From Aldehydirespirator sp965116865 (GTDB taxonomy: Bacteria > Actinomycetota > Acidimicrobiia > Acidimicrobiales > Aldehydirespiratoraceae), in assembly GCA_965116865.1 (NCBI GenBank), contig OZ220727.1, forward strand, positions 2,914,001 through 2,978,000: a stretch of 64,000 nucleotides of DNA, read 5' to 3'. The position numbers and the translations under genes are program-made. Numbering within the stretch: the stretch's first letter is position 1; each line of letters opens with the position of its first letter. The notes under the pieces are model-generated. The model was not told the origin of the DNA. It did no database searches and worked only from the letters and a program-made list of their open reading frames with translations. Of this stretch, positions 16,820 to 25,267 are shown piece after piece.

Positions 16820-17799
16820 GCACGGCGGCTTCCAACGACAAGGTAGACCGAGCTGCCTCTAGATCCAAGGAACGGATGTATAGGGTGGCTCGCGCGGTCG
16901 AGAAGGAGGGTCGAGAGGCTTCCAGGCAGATTGCGAGCGCGATAGATGGGGCAGCGCGTGATGCTTCCCAGGCTGCCAGCAAGTCTGCGAGTAATGCACG
17001 AGACCGAATGTTCAAGGCTGCTCGTGGCGTAGAAGAAGCACAGAGAGATGCGATGGACTCCATTGAGGCGACGATGGAGACCATCGACACGCGGCTAGCA
17101 GAAGCTACACGAGAGGCTGCCAAAGAGGCCACCGGAAGTGCAGAAGAGGCGGCAGCCTACGCCCAGCAGAAGGCATCCGAGTCTTCGGCGGCCGTTACCA
17201 GCATTGAAGAGACACTTGCCGAAGCCGAGACGCTGCTTGACAACTTGAGACAAGTACACGGCATCTCAACCGACGTAGCAGTCGGCGGCTCCCATGACAA
17301 GACATCACAGGAAGAAGGCCAGGCCGCGAACGAATGGCGCGAGAAGTCCATCAGATTCAGATGGTGGACGGCGGTAGCTGCGGCTGCCTACACGGCTTCA
17401 ACCATCGCATTCCCACCCGAAGGCTGGGAGTGGGCTCTTCGGAGCCCTTTGGGCGCATCCGCTGTGGTTGTGCTGGGATGGATGGCCAAGTACGCATCAG
17501 ACCAGTCATCCGAGCACCGCGTCGCTGCAAACATCTACAAGCACCAGTCACTAGCCTTTGCATCCCTGCGACACTACGCGCAGGATATTTCGGAAATGTC
17601 CAGTTCCGCGACGGGCCTTCGGAGCAGTCATGAGGATGATGATTGTGAAGCGGATGATGACTCAGGGACAACTTCCCGGTTGCTAACAGGCGAGATTCTC
17701 AAGACCCTGTTCACCAATCAGATCGATGCGTTTACTGAACAGATTCGATCAACTGTCCGTTCAGAGAAAGGTTGGTTCCGGCGTAGCAGAGCCAACTAA
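16816..17799 (+). CDS. Coiled-coil protein with two C-terminal-half transmembrane helices
   Basis: The 327-residue protein has a long Ala/Glu/Arg-rich helical N-terminus (residues 1-160) with two related blocks, 'SKERMYRVARAVEKEGREAS' and 'NARDRMFKAARGVEEAQRDA', pointing to an internal duplication. Two hydrophobic helices follow at ~183-200 (TAVAAAAYTASTIAF) and ~212-228 (GASAVVVLGWMAKYA), then an acidic linker and a basic tail. It overlaps the upstream gene (ATGA) and the convergent methylase by 4 bp. The shape, next to a restriction-modification system, is compatible with a membrane-acting defence effector, but no domain is recognised. Confidence 0.6.
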   Translation: MSTAASNDKVDRAASRSKERMYRVARAVEKEGREASRQIASAIDGAARDASQAASKSASNARDRMFKAARGVEEAQRDAMDSIEATMETIDTRLAEATREAAKEATGSAEEAAAYAQQKASESSAAVTSIEETLAEAETLLDNLRQVHGISTDVAVGGSHDKTSQEEGQAANEWREKSIRFRWWTAVAAAAYTASTIAFPPEGWEWALRSPLGASAVVVLGWMAKYASDQSSEHRVAANIYKHQSLAFASLRHYAQDISEMSSSATGLRSSHEDDDCEADDDSGTTSRLLTGEILKTLFTNQIDAFTEQIRSTVRSEKGWFRRSRAN

Positions 17800-19025
17800 C
17801 CGGTGAGCAGGCTACTTGTTACCAGGCGCGAACATCCTGCAAGGCGGTCGCCTTCTTCAGATATGTCATCGAGTGCAACGCTAACTGAGTTCAAGAATAT
17901 GACATTCTGGAAATCCCTCGGCGGAATCAGATCATGGCTCGTGACGACAACCACCATCAGGCCGTCGCCCTTGTTTTGAGTCGCCTTGATCAGAGCTGAA
18001 GCAGCATCATCTTGTGTTTCGGATGGTCGCTGTACTCTAAGAAACACGGGCAATCCTTTGACTTCCTTCTTCAAGATCCCGTCGATACCCTTGTTTCTTT
18101 GCACAGGAGTATAGTCAATGCTCGCCAGATGCCGTGCAGCGTAGTCATCGTGGTTGTCATATGCATCTCTACCTGTTCGGAGAAGTTTAGATTCTGTATC
18201 TAGTGGGTCGCTCAATCTCTGTTGGCTCAACTGCACTGCAGATCGCGAGGTGTCAATCCCAATGGCACTTCGATCCAAGAGTTTCGCCGCTACAAGCGTC
18301 GTGCCGCTACCACAAAACGGATCTAAGATAAGATCGCCTGGGTCTGTGACGAGTTCAATGATACGCTTCAACAGGGCTACTGGCTTCTGAGTTGGATACC
18401 CCACTCGTTCCTTAGCCTTAGGGTTCAGGAATGGTATGTCCCACACATCTGAGAGCGGCACGCCCTTCTTTGCACCCGATGAGATGATTGATCCGTCGTC
18501 GTCGCGAGCATATATTGACTTGTTTCTCCCATCTCGCTTTCTCTTTTGCATGATTTGGTCGACGTTTGTAGAGGAGGAGTATTCTTCTAGGATTTCGTTG
18601 AACTTATAGTCCGTGCCCTTGGAGTAAAAGAATATGGTTTGGTGAGCACTCAGTAGGCCGCGCTTGGAGTTTGACCAACGGCGATAGTGCCAGACAATCT
18701 CAGATCTAAAATTGTGTTGCCCGAAGACTCGATCCATAGCTGTTCTAACCAGATGATTCGCAGACTTGTCACAGTGAAAGAACACAGAGCCCGTATTCCT
18801 GAGCTTTTCACGGATTACTTCGAGACATGCACAGATGAAGGCATAGTAAGAATCGGACGTCTCCCATACATCATCGAAGGCGTATTCGATATCTCCTGTT
18901 CGTGTCTGCGAGCGGTGAATTTTCTGGGTAAAGAATGGTGGATCAAGATAGATGAGATCAACGTGGTTGTCTGGGATGGACTGCATAATATGGAGGCAAT
19001 CTCCCTCGTAGACATTTTCTTTCAT
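17796..19025 (-). CDS. Beta-class DNA methyltransferase (N6-A or N4-C) of an ApaLI-like R-M system, with extra C-terminal domain
   Basis: Catalytic motif IV (DPPF, residues 28-31) precedes the SAM-binding motif I (DPFCGSGTTLVAAKLL, near 235), the beta-class order. A long region between them is the expected target-recognition part. About 130 further residues follow motif I, including YTPVQRNKGIDGILKKEVKG and FLRVQRPSETQDDAASALI, a possible PD-(D/E)XK-like or Mrr-like appendage. It is translated from an ATGA overlap with the upstream endonuclease gene. Composition is AT-rich, suggesting recent acquisition as a cassette. Confidence 0.85.
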   Translation of the reverse strand: MKENVYEGDCLHIMQSIPDNHVDLIYLDPPFFTQKIHRSQTRTGDIEYAFDDVWETSDSYYAFICACLEVIREKLRNTGSVFFHCDKSANHLVRTAMDRVFGQHNFRSEIVWHYRRWSNSKRGLLSAHQTIFFYSKGTDYKFNEILEEYSSSTNVDQIMQKRKRDGRNKSIYARDDDGSIISSGAKKGVPLSDVWDIPFLNPKAKERVGYPTQKPVALLKRIIELVTDPGDLILDPFCGSGTTLVAAKLLDRSAIGIDTSRSAVQLSQQRLSDPLDTESKLLRTGRDAYDNHDDYAARHLASIDYTPVQRNKGIDGILKKEVKGLPVFLRVQRPSETQDDAASALIKATQNKGDGLMVVVVTSHDLIPPRDFQNVIFLNSVSVALDDISEEGDRLAGCSRLVTSSLLTG

Positions 19026-19657
19026 TCGGTACCCCTTGCATCCGCGATTTCTTCAAGGATCTTGAGGAGATCTACTTTGGTATATTGTCGAACAAACGCC
19101 CAGGCCTCGTCACCGTAATGGTATTCGCCTTGAAGGCCTGCATATAGGGTCTGAATCGTCATCTGGATTCGTTGGGCTTGTTCGCGGTTCGGATAATAGT
19201 ACATTACACGGATCGGCTTGTAGCCAGCCTTACTTATATTCTGGATGCGTGTGTGCTCCTTGGTAATATGGTCTCCGTCAGTCGTGGCATCTCGCCACTT
19301 GATCTCAATGGCGTGTGGTGGATGAAAAGCATCGATCAAAGAATCAATCTCGAACGTCTTTGGGCTTGTCCCAATTGTGTTGGGTATACGAATCGTGTCC
19401 GCATCAGGAAAGGCTTTCGCAATACATAGTTTCGTGGCATCTTCCAGAAAGGAGCCAGCGTACCGATATAGGAACCTTCCCTTATTCTGATACACGTCTA
19501 TCTTGTGGCCCTCTTCTACGGTAATGCCGAGGACTTGATAGATCAGCCAATGGCTCTTGTCATCTTTTTCCATCTCAACGGTACGCTGAGTGATTCGCTG
19601 CTCCAAACGATGCGCGTATTCGTCTGCCAGATCACCTATCTCAGTTCGAATACTCAT
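19022..19657 (-). CDS. ApaLI-like type II restriction endonuclease
   Basis: The 211-residue protein closely fits my recollection of the ApaLI family: KDDKSHWLIYQVLGI, IDVYQNKGRFLYRYAGSF, and the core FEIDSLID (103-110) followed by AIEIKWRDATTDGDHITKEH (116-135). D105 or D109 with E118-x-K120 fits a PD-(D/E)XK active site. ApaLI cuts GTGCAC; the same target here is an inference. The endonuclease gene comes first in the operon, with the methylase overlapping by 4 bp. Confidence 0.8.
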   Translation of the reverse strand: MSIRTEIGDLADEYAHRLEQRITQRTVEMEKDDKSHWLIYQVLGITVEEGHKIDVYQNKGRFLYRYAGSFLEDATKLCIAKAFPDADTIRIPNTIGTSPKTFEIDSLIDAFHPPHAIEIKWRDATTDGDHITKEHTRIQNISKAGYKPIRVMYYYPNREQAQRIQMTIQTLYAGLQGEYHYGDEAWAFVRQYTKVDLLKILEEIADARGTE

Positions 19658-19876
19658 AGTTGGTCAGCCCTTTGCGGTATGGTGGACGACGGTCAATGCT
19701 GCTGTGAGGCGGCACACTACCGGGCTTCGGTCGCATTGGTGGGCATCCCCGCCGCTACTTTGCTTCGCGCTTGGTGTACGCAGCGTCTGCCGAACGTGGC
19801 TCTTGTTCGGGCGATAGGGCGCAGGGTGGGACTGGGAGCGGTGGCACCGCGTCGTGCTATCCGCGGTACTGGCTTG

Positions 19877-20188
19877 TCACGTTGCGCTGCCGTGGTCCTT
19901 CCCACACCAGAGGTCAGCGCTGAGAGCCTGTTCTAGGCGGATGATGACGGGCAGCGCGCCCCATGCCTCACCGCGCATCAGTCTGCCCAACGCGTTCTCG
20001 GTGATGTCTGCGAGAGCGGCAACTTCCTTCTTCGTGCGGCCGTGCATCTGATAGTGCAGGCGCTTGCTGACGGCTTGCGCGTGGACGGCCTCCGGGGGAG
20101 CATCGTCTTGTAGGCGGCCGTTGGGCCATCTCTCTCCGTCGGCCAGGTGGTCTGCGGGCCGTGGTGCAGCGTGGCGGTAGCGGGGCAT
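19877..20188 (-). CDS. Small Cro/C1-type HTH regulator
   Basis: 103 residues from ATG 20188. The C-terminal half holds a helix-turn-helix of the XRE/Cro type (TKKEVAALADITENALGRLMRG) preceded by VSKRLHYQMHG and followed by LPVIIRLEQAL. The N-terminal ~35 residues are low-complexity. It lies 219 bp upstream of the restriction endonuclease on the same strand, the place expected of a controller (C) protein, but it is also divergent from the recombinase-like gene at 20519 and could regulate that instead. Confidence 0.55.
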   Translation of the reverse strand: MPRYRHAAPRPADHLADGERWPNGRLQDDAPPEAVHAQAVSKRLHYQMHGRTKKEVAALADITENALGRLMRGEAWGALPVIIRLEQALSADLWCGKDHGSAT

Positions 20189-20518
20189 CGGCCGAGACCA
20201 TAGCCCTCCACTGAGGTGCAGGTGGGCGTGTGAACTCGGCCCGGAACGCTGTCATACCCCCAACCTAAGATACGTACATACGCAGCACAAGCGCACATAC
20301 GTCTCCTAGCTGTTGCGAGCTGGCCAGGAGACGGCATCCAGAAAAACTTATTGGTTAGTGACGAACACTCAAAACATAGATGGTTACCGGCCGTTGGGGC
20401 GATTCGTCAGCGAGCCACCTGCGCGTCACGTCATTCCTCACACCTGGAGAGGAAAAGGAACCCGCGGTGCCCACCTCCTCCAAGACGAGGGCACCGCGGA
20501 ACTGACCAGAGGGTCGCC
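20189..20518. promoter_or_regulatory. Divergent intergenic region with direct ACATACG repeats
   Basis: Between the HTH gene and the recombinase-like gene, the stretch at ~20266-20303 contains TACGTACATACGC and, about 22 bases on, CGCACATACGTC. The repeated ACATACG arms would fit an operator for the small HTH protein. An AGAGGG ribosome site precedes ATG 20519. No gene is supported here. Confidence 0.35.
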
Positions 20519-21514
20519 ATGGAGTCTCGCTCGAACGTCAGCGCAGGTCAAGGCCGATTGTTTGGTGACCGTGTGCTGCCCGGCGGGCTGTCGGTGTGGG
20601 GTTGGCGGCTGCGGGCGGGGCTGGAGCGAGCGGTGAGCGGCAACCTCTCGTTGGTGTCTTGGGAGCCGGTGGTCTTGGACGCGCTAGCGATGCGTTTCCA
20701 CAACGAGCGCACCGCCCGCAAGGTCATCAAGGAGACGAAGTGGCTGTTCCGTTCCTTGCGGGCTCAGGGGATGGAGTCCTGGCTCGATGTGGATTCGGCG
20801 GCTGTGCAGGGTTGGTGCTGGGGAGCGCGGCCCGACCGCTCCGGCCGGTTGGCGCGGGCTGCTCAGTCCACGGCTCGCAACCGGCAGTGGGCGGCGTTGG
20901 CTGCGTTTGATGAGGCGGCGCGGCTCGGCGCGCCGATTGACCCGCTGAGGCTCATCGGTGAGCGCATCCCGCGGCCCGACCCGGCGACATCGGCTAGGCC
21001 CCTCACAGACGAAGAAGCGCACATGGTGCGCCAGTGCGCAGACGTGGGCCTGTTGTCGGACACGCCATTGCTCGTCGCGTTCTCCTTTGCCGGAGCAACC
21101 GCAACCGAGGTTGCTGGCGTGCGTTTGCGCGATGTGGACCTTGACGCCGAGACGGTGGCGTTCGGTGGCGAATCGGCGCGCGTGAACCCGCTGGGTTCGT
21201 GGTCCGCACAGGCGATTCGGCTGTGGCTGGTGAACCGGCCCACCCCTCCCACACCCGACGAGTTGTTGTGTGTCGGTGAGGGTCTCAGCGAGGAGCGTGC
21301 CGCCCATTCGGTGACGGTGCGGCTGAGCCGGGTGCTGCGCGACGCAGGGTTGGCGGGCTGCCCTGGTGCAACGGCCCGATCCCTGCGGCTCACAACCGCC
21401 AGACACATCCTGGAACACAGCGACATCGCGACTGCTGCGCGGTTCTTGGGAGCCGTGTCATTGGACGCTGCCGCTGCCGCGCTTGGCTATGACTGGCGGA
21501 GCGGCGATGCCTAG
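20519..21514 (+). CDS. Degenerate tyrosine recombinase-like protein
   Basis: The 331-residue protein has the tyrosine recombinase layout: an N-terminal core-binding region (RFHNERTARKVIKETKWLFR), then the catalytic fold from 'ARPLTDEEAHMVRQ'. The catalytic residues are largely lost. The box I Arg is Thr (GATATEVAGVRLRDVDL), the box II HxLRH reads RSLRL, the LGH motif reads LGA, and no clear nucleophilic Tyr follows. It overlaps the next gene by 8 bp. I infer a DNA-binding partner of the DDE-like protein rather than an active integrase. ATG 20519 was chosen for its ribosome site. Confidence 0.65.
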   Translation: MESRSNVSAGQGRLFGDRVLPGGLSVWGWRLRAGLERAVSGNLSLVSWEPVVLDALAMRFHNERTARKVIKETKWLFRSLRAQGMESWLDVDSAAVQGWCWGARPDRSGRLARAAQSTARNRQWAALAAFDEAARLGAPIDPLRLIGERIPRPDPATSARPLTDEEAHMVRQCADVGLLSDTPLLVAFSFAGATATEVAGVRLRDVDLDAETVAFGGESARVNPLGSWSAQAIRLWLVNRPTPPTPDELLCVGEGLSEERAAHSVTVRLSRVLRDAGLAGCPGATARSLRLTTARHILEHSDIATAARFLGAVSLDAAAAALGYDWRSGDA

Positions 21515-23108
21515 CGAGGAGCGCCGCAGACTGTGGCATCCCGGCTGTGAGCCGGTCACCGACGCGGAAATCGTATGGGCAGGCGGTGCGAGCGGGCACA
21601 GGCCCAGGCCGCGGCGACGGGCCGGAGGGAACCGACGTGTCAAGGGCGAGCCTCTGAGGCTGTCGGACCTGGCCAAGATTGAGCGGGTCGCGTGTTTGGA
21701 TGTGTTGTGGGAGATGGCTGCCGAGATAGAAGCAACCGACGACCAGAGGCCGCGACCGGGCGGAAAGCGCCACCACGGCGCAATCGAGAACCTACTGTTC
21801 GAGTTCGTGGCTCTCGTTGAGGGCTACCGCGGCGCTGAACGCCTGCTTGGCGACCTCCATACCTGGAAGCGCATGCGGCGAGCAGTCAAGAAGCGGTATC
21901 GCGACCGCCGCGAGCGCAGGCTTGCGCGCACGCCGATAACCCGCGCCCAGAACTACCGCTTTCACAAGCAGTTCTTCACCCACGACATCATTGACCGGCT
22001 TCAGGAACTGGCGACTCACGATTGCCTGAAGGCCGTCAAACATCTTGGGGGCCTGGACTCACAGGCCGGGTCTCACCTGCACCCGGAGACGACTCAGCTC
22101 CTGACCGGCGACGGGACCGTGGTGGCGCTTGCCGTCAAGAAGCGGCCTCAACGCTGCTTGGACCATGACCCAGCCGACCCCCATCACCGCTGCGACGACG
22201 AGGCGCGCTCCCACTACGCCATCGGCAAGCACCGAGGGGGTCCCCGAGGCTGGATGGCGGTCAAGGTGCTATGGCGTGCGCCCCGCAAGCAGCACCGCAT
22301 CCTCGTCGACTTCGATCTACGAACACCCGGCCGCAGCGACGGGACAGTGTTCACCGACTTGGTGGAGAGACTCGCAATGACCCATCCCGAGCATCTCACC
22401 GGATGCCGCGGGTCCATCTATGACATGGCGCTCGAAGGGAGAGACTGCGAGCGGCTACTCAGCCTCGGGGTGACGCCCATCGGCAAGACCCCTCGCAGAA
22501 ACGGCAACGTCGCCCAGAAGAACCTCGGACCGCACGAGTTCCGGCTGCCGACATCGCCTGGCCAGATACCTCTGCGTGCCACCCTCCCCGTGATTGCCAT
22601 AGACGGCGCGCCCGCACTGAGACTCGTTGACGGGAATGGCATCTTCCGGTCCCTGCCGCTCACCCGCACACGCCACGATCTGCGCCGACATACCCGCAGA
22701 CACCGCTTCACCCTCTATGTGGACTGGCAGATACCGGACCATCCTCTTGTGCCCAACCACCTCGTCGGAGCCGTCACCACCATCCGGCACAACAGCACCC
22801 CACAAGAACTCGCCTACAGCCCTGCCGGTCGGTCCACCGCGCTGAGAGTCATCGCCGAGCACGACCCGGACTTCGACCGGCTCTTCGGGCTGCGAGAAGA
22901 CACCGAGAGCAGCAACGCCCATCTGAAACGCATCCTCAGAGGCCGTGCCCGCGGACACAGCAGCAGACGCATGCGACTGACCTTGCTCGCCTATCAACTG
23001 CTGCTGTTGGTCACCGCTCTTGAAGCTCACCACAAAGAAACCGGAGACCGCATGTCGGGCTTCTTCGGAGCCACATCAGCCGCAGCCCGAGACGGCCCAC
23101 ACAGCTAG
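21507..23108 (+). CDS. DDE transposase-like protein, partner of the degenerate recombinase
   Basis: 533 residues starting at ATG inside the recombinase-like gene. Candidate catalytic acids are the Asp in 'LLTGDGTVVALAVKK', the Asp in 'GSIYDMALEGRD', and the Glu in 'FGLREDTESSNAHLKRIL', the latter followed by a long helix (RMRLTLLAYQLLLLVTALEAH) as in IS4/IS1182-like transposases. A Cys/His/Asp-rich patch (RCLDHDPADPHHRCDDEARSH) could bind metal. No inverted repeats were found at the ends. A decayed relative is at 8273-8959. Confidence 0.65.
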   Translation: MPSEERRRLWHPGCEPVTDAEIVWAGGASGHRPRPRRRAGGNRRVKGEPLRLSDLAKIERVACLDVLWEMAAEIEATDDQRPRPGGKRHHGAIENLLFEFVALVEGYRGAERLLGDLHTWKRMRRAVKKRYRDRRERRLARTPITRAQNYRFHKQFFTHDIIDRLQELATHDCLKAVKHLGGLDSQAGSHLHPETTQLLTGDGTVVALAVKKRPQRCLDHDPADPHHRCDDEARSHYAIGKHRGGPRGWMAVKVLWRAPRKQHRILVDFDLRTPGRSDGTVFTDLVERLAMTHPEHLTGCRGSIYDMALEGRDCERLLSLGVTPIGKTPRRNGNVAQKNLGPHEFRLPTSPGQIPLRATLPVIAIDGAPALRLVDGNGIFRSLPLTRTRHDLRRHTRRHRFTLYVDWQIPDHPLVPNHLVGAVTTIRHNSTPQELAYSPAGRSTALRVIAEHDPDFDRLFGLREDTESSNAHLKRILRGRARGHSSRRMRLTLLAYQLLLLVTALEAHHKETGDRMSGFFGATSAAARDGPHS

Positions 23109-23298
23109 CCCGTCTCCCCTGCTTCCCGCAGCGCACAAGACGCTGTTGAAGCGCGCCCAAATCCGAGCCGACCCTCGGCTCCAAGACCACCGAGAGCGCG
23201 GAGACGTTCCGAGCCAGCCTCAGCGAGCCGTCAAGTACCCTGAACGCTGCAACGCTCGTCACCCGGCGCTATCACGCGCCACAACACGCGCCACCCCC
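23109..23298. other. Spacer before tRNA-Arg
   Basis: No gene or clear terminator is seen between the DDE-like gene and the tRNA. The tRNA promoter should be here, but I cannot assign its boxes. Confidence 0.4.
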
Positions 23299-23370
23299 GC
23301 CCTCGTAGCTCAGTGGATAGAGCATCGGTCTCCTAAACCGTGTGCGCAGGTTCGATTCCTGCCGGGGGCA
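23299..23370 (+). tRNA. tRNA-Arg (anticodon CCT)
   Basis: A cloverleaf can be drawn: acceptor GCCCTCG pairs with CGGGGGC (one G-T wobble), D-arm GCTC/GAGC, anticodon loop CTCCTAA with CCT, and a T-arm GCAGG-TTCGATT-CCTGC. The discriminator is A and CCA is not encoded. One T-T mismatch closes the anticodon stem. The gene marks the boundary between the accessory island and the mshA region. Confidence 0.92.
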
Positions 23371-23632
23371 CAGATTGCCGGACCTGTCGCGCGAAGATGA
23401 TCAGCAGCGGCCGGCGGCTCGGCTGGGCGGGCATATGCCGACGACAGCGCGAGACCGAGACGTCGACCCGGTCGAACTGGACGCCTGGATCCGTGCCCGG
23501 CGTCGAGGGCGTCTGCTGGCGGCGCTCGCGGCTGCGACCTGGGTCGGGGCTTGAGGGCGGTGAGAGGTGCGACGGCTGTGCCGTCGGCGGTCGAGCAGCC
23601 AGACTCGAAGCGGTCGAGCAGCCAGACCCGAA

Positions 23633-23740
23633 GGCGGTGATGGCGACGAGATGGGCCGGCTTGCCGCGCCGGGCGGCTATGGGTTCAGAACCCCGGCTGA
23701 TGATCTCGATCAGCTCGCCGTAGAGGTCGTCGTGGCCGAG
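23633..23740 (-). pseudogene. Possible Phd/YefM-like antitoxin remnant
   Basis: A minus-strand stretch reads DLYGELIEIISRGSEPIAAR then RGKPAHLVAI, matching the Phd/YefM pattern of a helix followed by 'RRGKPVA(V/I)L'. The N-terminal strand and start are lost in the adjacent 61-bp repeats, and no toxin gene is recognisable beside it. Confidence 0.35.
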
Positions 23741-23757
23741 GGTCTGTCCCGTGGACG

Positions 23758-23952
23758 CCTCGAGGTTGGGGCCCGCGCAACGCTCAGCCTCTCTGGCGGT
23801 CCGTCTGTCCTGTGGACGCCTCGAGGTTGGGGCCCGCGCAACGCTCAGCCTCTCTGGCGGTCCGTCTGTCCTGTGGACGCCTCGAGGTTGGGGCCCGCGC
23901 AACGCTCAGCCTCTCTGGCGGTCCGTCTGTCCTGTGGACGCCTCGAGGCTGG
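23758..23952 (+). repeat. 61-bp tandem repeat, three full copies plus a partial
   Basis: Copies start at 23758, 23819 and 23880, with a partial fourth from 23941. They begin CCTCGAGGTTGGGGCCCGCG and end near CCTGTGGACG. Copies are almost identical, so the expansion is recent. It lies ~100 bp upstream of mshA. Confidence 0.95.
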
Positions 23953-24052
23953 CGAAGCCGTGGACGGCGTTGCGGGCCTGCCTGGCCGTCGAGGCGGAGA
24001 TTCGGGCGCCGCCGGTCTTCGGGACCCGCGCGGCGGATACCCTCCACCCTTC

Positions 24053-25267
24053 GTGAGTCGCGTCGCGATCCTGTCGCTCCACACGTCGCCGCTGGTGCTG
24101 CCGGGACGGGGCGACGCGGGCGGGATGAACGTCTACGTGCGGGAGCTCGTCTCCGCTCTGGCCCAGACCGGCGTCGACGCCACCGTGTTCGTGAGGCGCC
24201 ACAACGACGCCCCCGCCGTCGTCGACGTCGAGCCGGGATTCAGGGTCGTCCACGTGGCCGCCGGCGCCGCCGAGTTGTCCAAGGAGGCGCTGCCCGGCGT
24301 GGTGGAGGACTTCGCCGGCGGCGTCGCAGCATGGCTCCGGGAGCATCCCGTCGATGTGCTGCACGCCAACTACTGGCTGTCGGGGGCGGCCGGGCACCGC
24401 CTGAAGCACGAGCTCGACCTGCCGCTGGTGTCCACCTTCCACACGCTGGCCCGGGTGAAGGCCGGCGCCGGCGACCCCGAATCGCAGCGCCGGATCGACG
24501 TCGAGGCGGAGGTGGTCGCCTGCTCCGACGTCATCACGGCCAACTCCGTGACCGAGATGCAGCAGCTCGCGGAGCTGTACGGCGCCGATCCCAGACGCAT
24601 CGACGTGGTGGCGCCGGGCGTCGACGGGGCCGTGTTCTCGGTGGGGTCGCGCCGCGGGGCCCGCGCCGCGCTGGGCTTGGAGGACGGCCCGGTGCTGCTG
24701 TTCGTCGGTCGCATCCAGCCCTTGAAGGGTCTCGACGTCGCGGTGGAGGCCCTCGCCGGCGTCCGTCGCCGCCACCGCGGCGCCCGGCTCCTCGTGGTGG
24801 GCGCCGCCTCGGGCCCCGACGGAGCGCGCGAGCTCGTGCGGGTGGAACGCGCCGTCCGCCGACACAGCCTGCAAGGGCGTTTCAAGCTGGTTCTCCCGCA
24901 GCCCCACCATTTGCTGTCGACCTACTACCGGGCCGCGGACGTGTGCCTGGTGCCCAGCCGGTCGGAGTCGTTCGGCCTCGTCGCGCTGGAGGCTGCCGCC
25001 TGCGGGGTGCCGGTGGTCGCCGCCGACGTGGGCGGTCTGCGGACGCTGGTCGACCATGGTCGCAGCGGATTCCGTGTCCCCGGGCGCGACCCGGCCCGCT
25101 ACACCGAGGCCGTGCTCGCCATCCTCGACGATCCGACGCTGGCCTCGTCGATGGCCCGCAGGGGTGCCGAGATGGCGGGCCGCTACTCATGGACGGCCAC
25201 CGCGGCCCGTCTGCGCCGGATCTTCGCCGACCTGTCGCAGCGGGTTCCTCTGGACTGCACAGTCTGA
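24053..25267 (+). CDS. mshA: D-inositol-3-phosphate glycosyltransferase (mycothiol biosynthesis)
   Basis: This GT4-family glycosyltransferase of 404 residues should transfer GlcNAc from UDP-GlcNAc to inositol-3-phosphate, the first step of mycothiol synthesis in the cytoplasm. It shows the MshA-type GRGDAGGMNVYVREL near residue 20, a central 'FVGRIQPLKGLDVAVEAL', and the EX7E motif in SRSESFGLVALEAAACGVP. The GTG start at 24053 gives MSRVAILSLHTSP, the usual MshA N-terminus; the upstream open frame is repeat-derived. A YbjN-like gene follows, as is common in Actinobacteria. Confidence 0.85.
   Translation: MSRVAILSLHTSPLVLPGRGDAGGMNVYVRELVSALAQTGVDATVFVRRHNDAPAVVDVEPGFRVVHVAAGAAELSKEALPGVVEDFAGGVAAWLREHPVDVLHANYWLSGAAGHRLKHELDLPLVSTFHTLARVKAGAGDPESQRRIDVEAEVVACSDVITANSVTEMQQLAELYGADPRRIDVVAPGVDGAVFSVGSRRGARAALGLEDGPVLLFVGRIQPLKGLDVAVEALAGVRRRHRGARLLVVGAASGPDGARELVRVERAVRRHSLQGRFKLVLPQPHHLLSTYYRAADVCLVPSRSESFGLVALEAAACGVPVVAADVGGLRTLVDHGRSGFRVPGRDPARYTEAVLAILDDPTLASSMARRGAEMAGRYSWTATAARLRRIFADLSQRVPLDCTV

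Noticed and set aside
20519..21514. Active site-specific integrase
   Set aside because: Key Arg, His and Tyr positions are replaced, and no att duplication of tRNA-Arg was found in the window.
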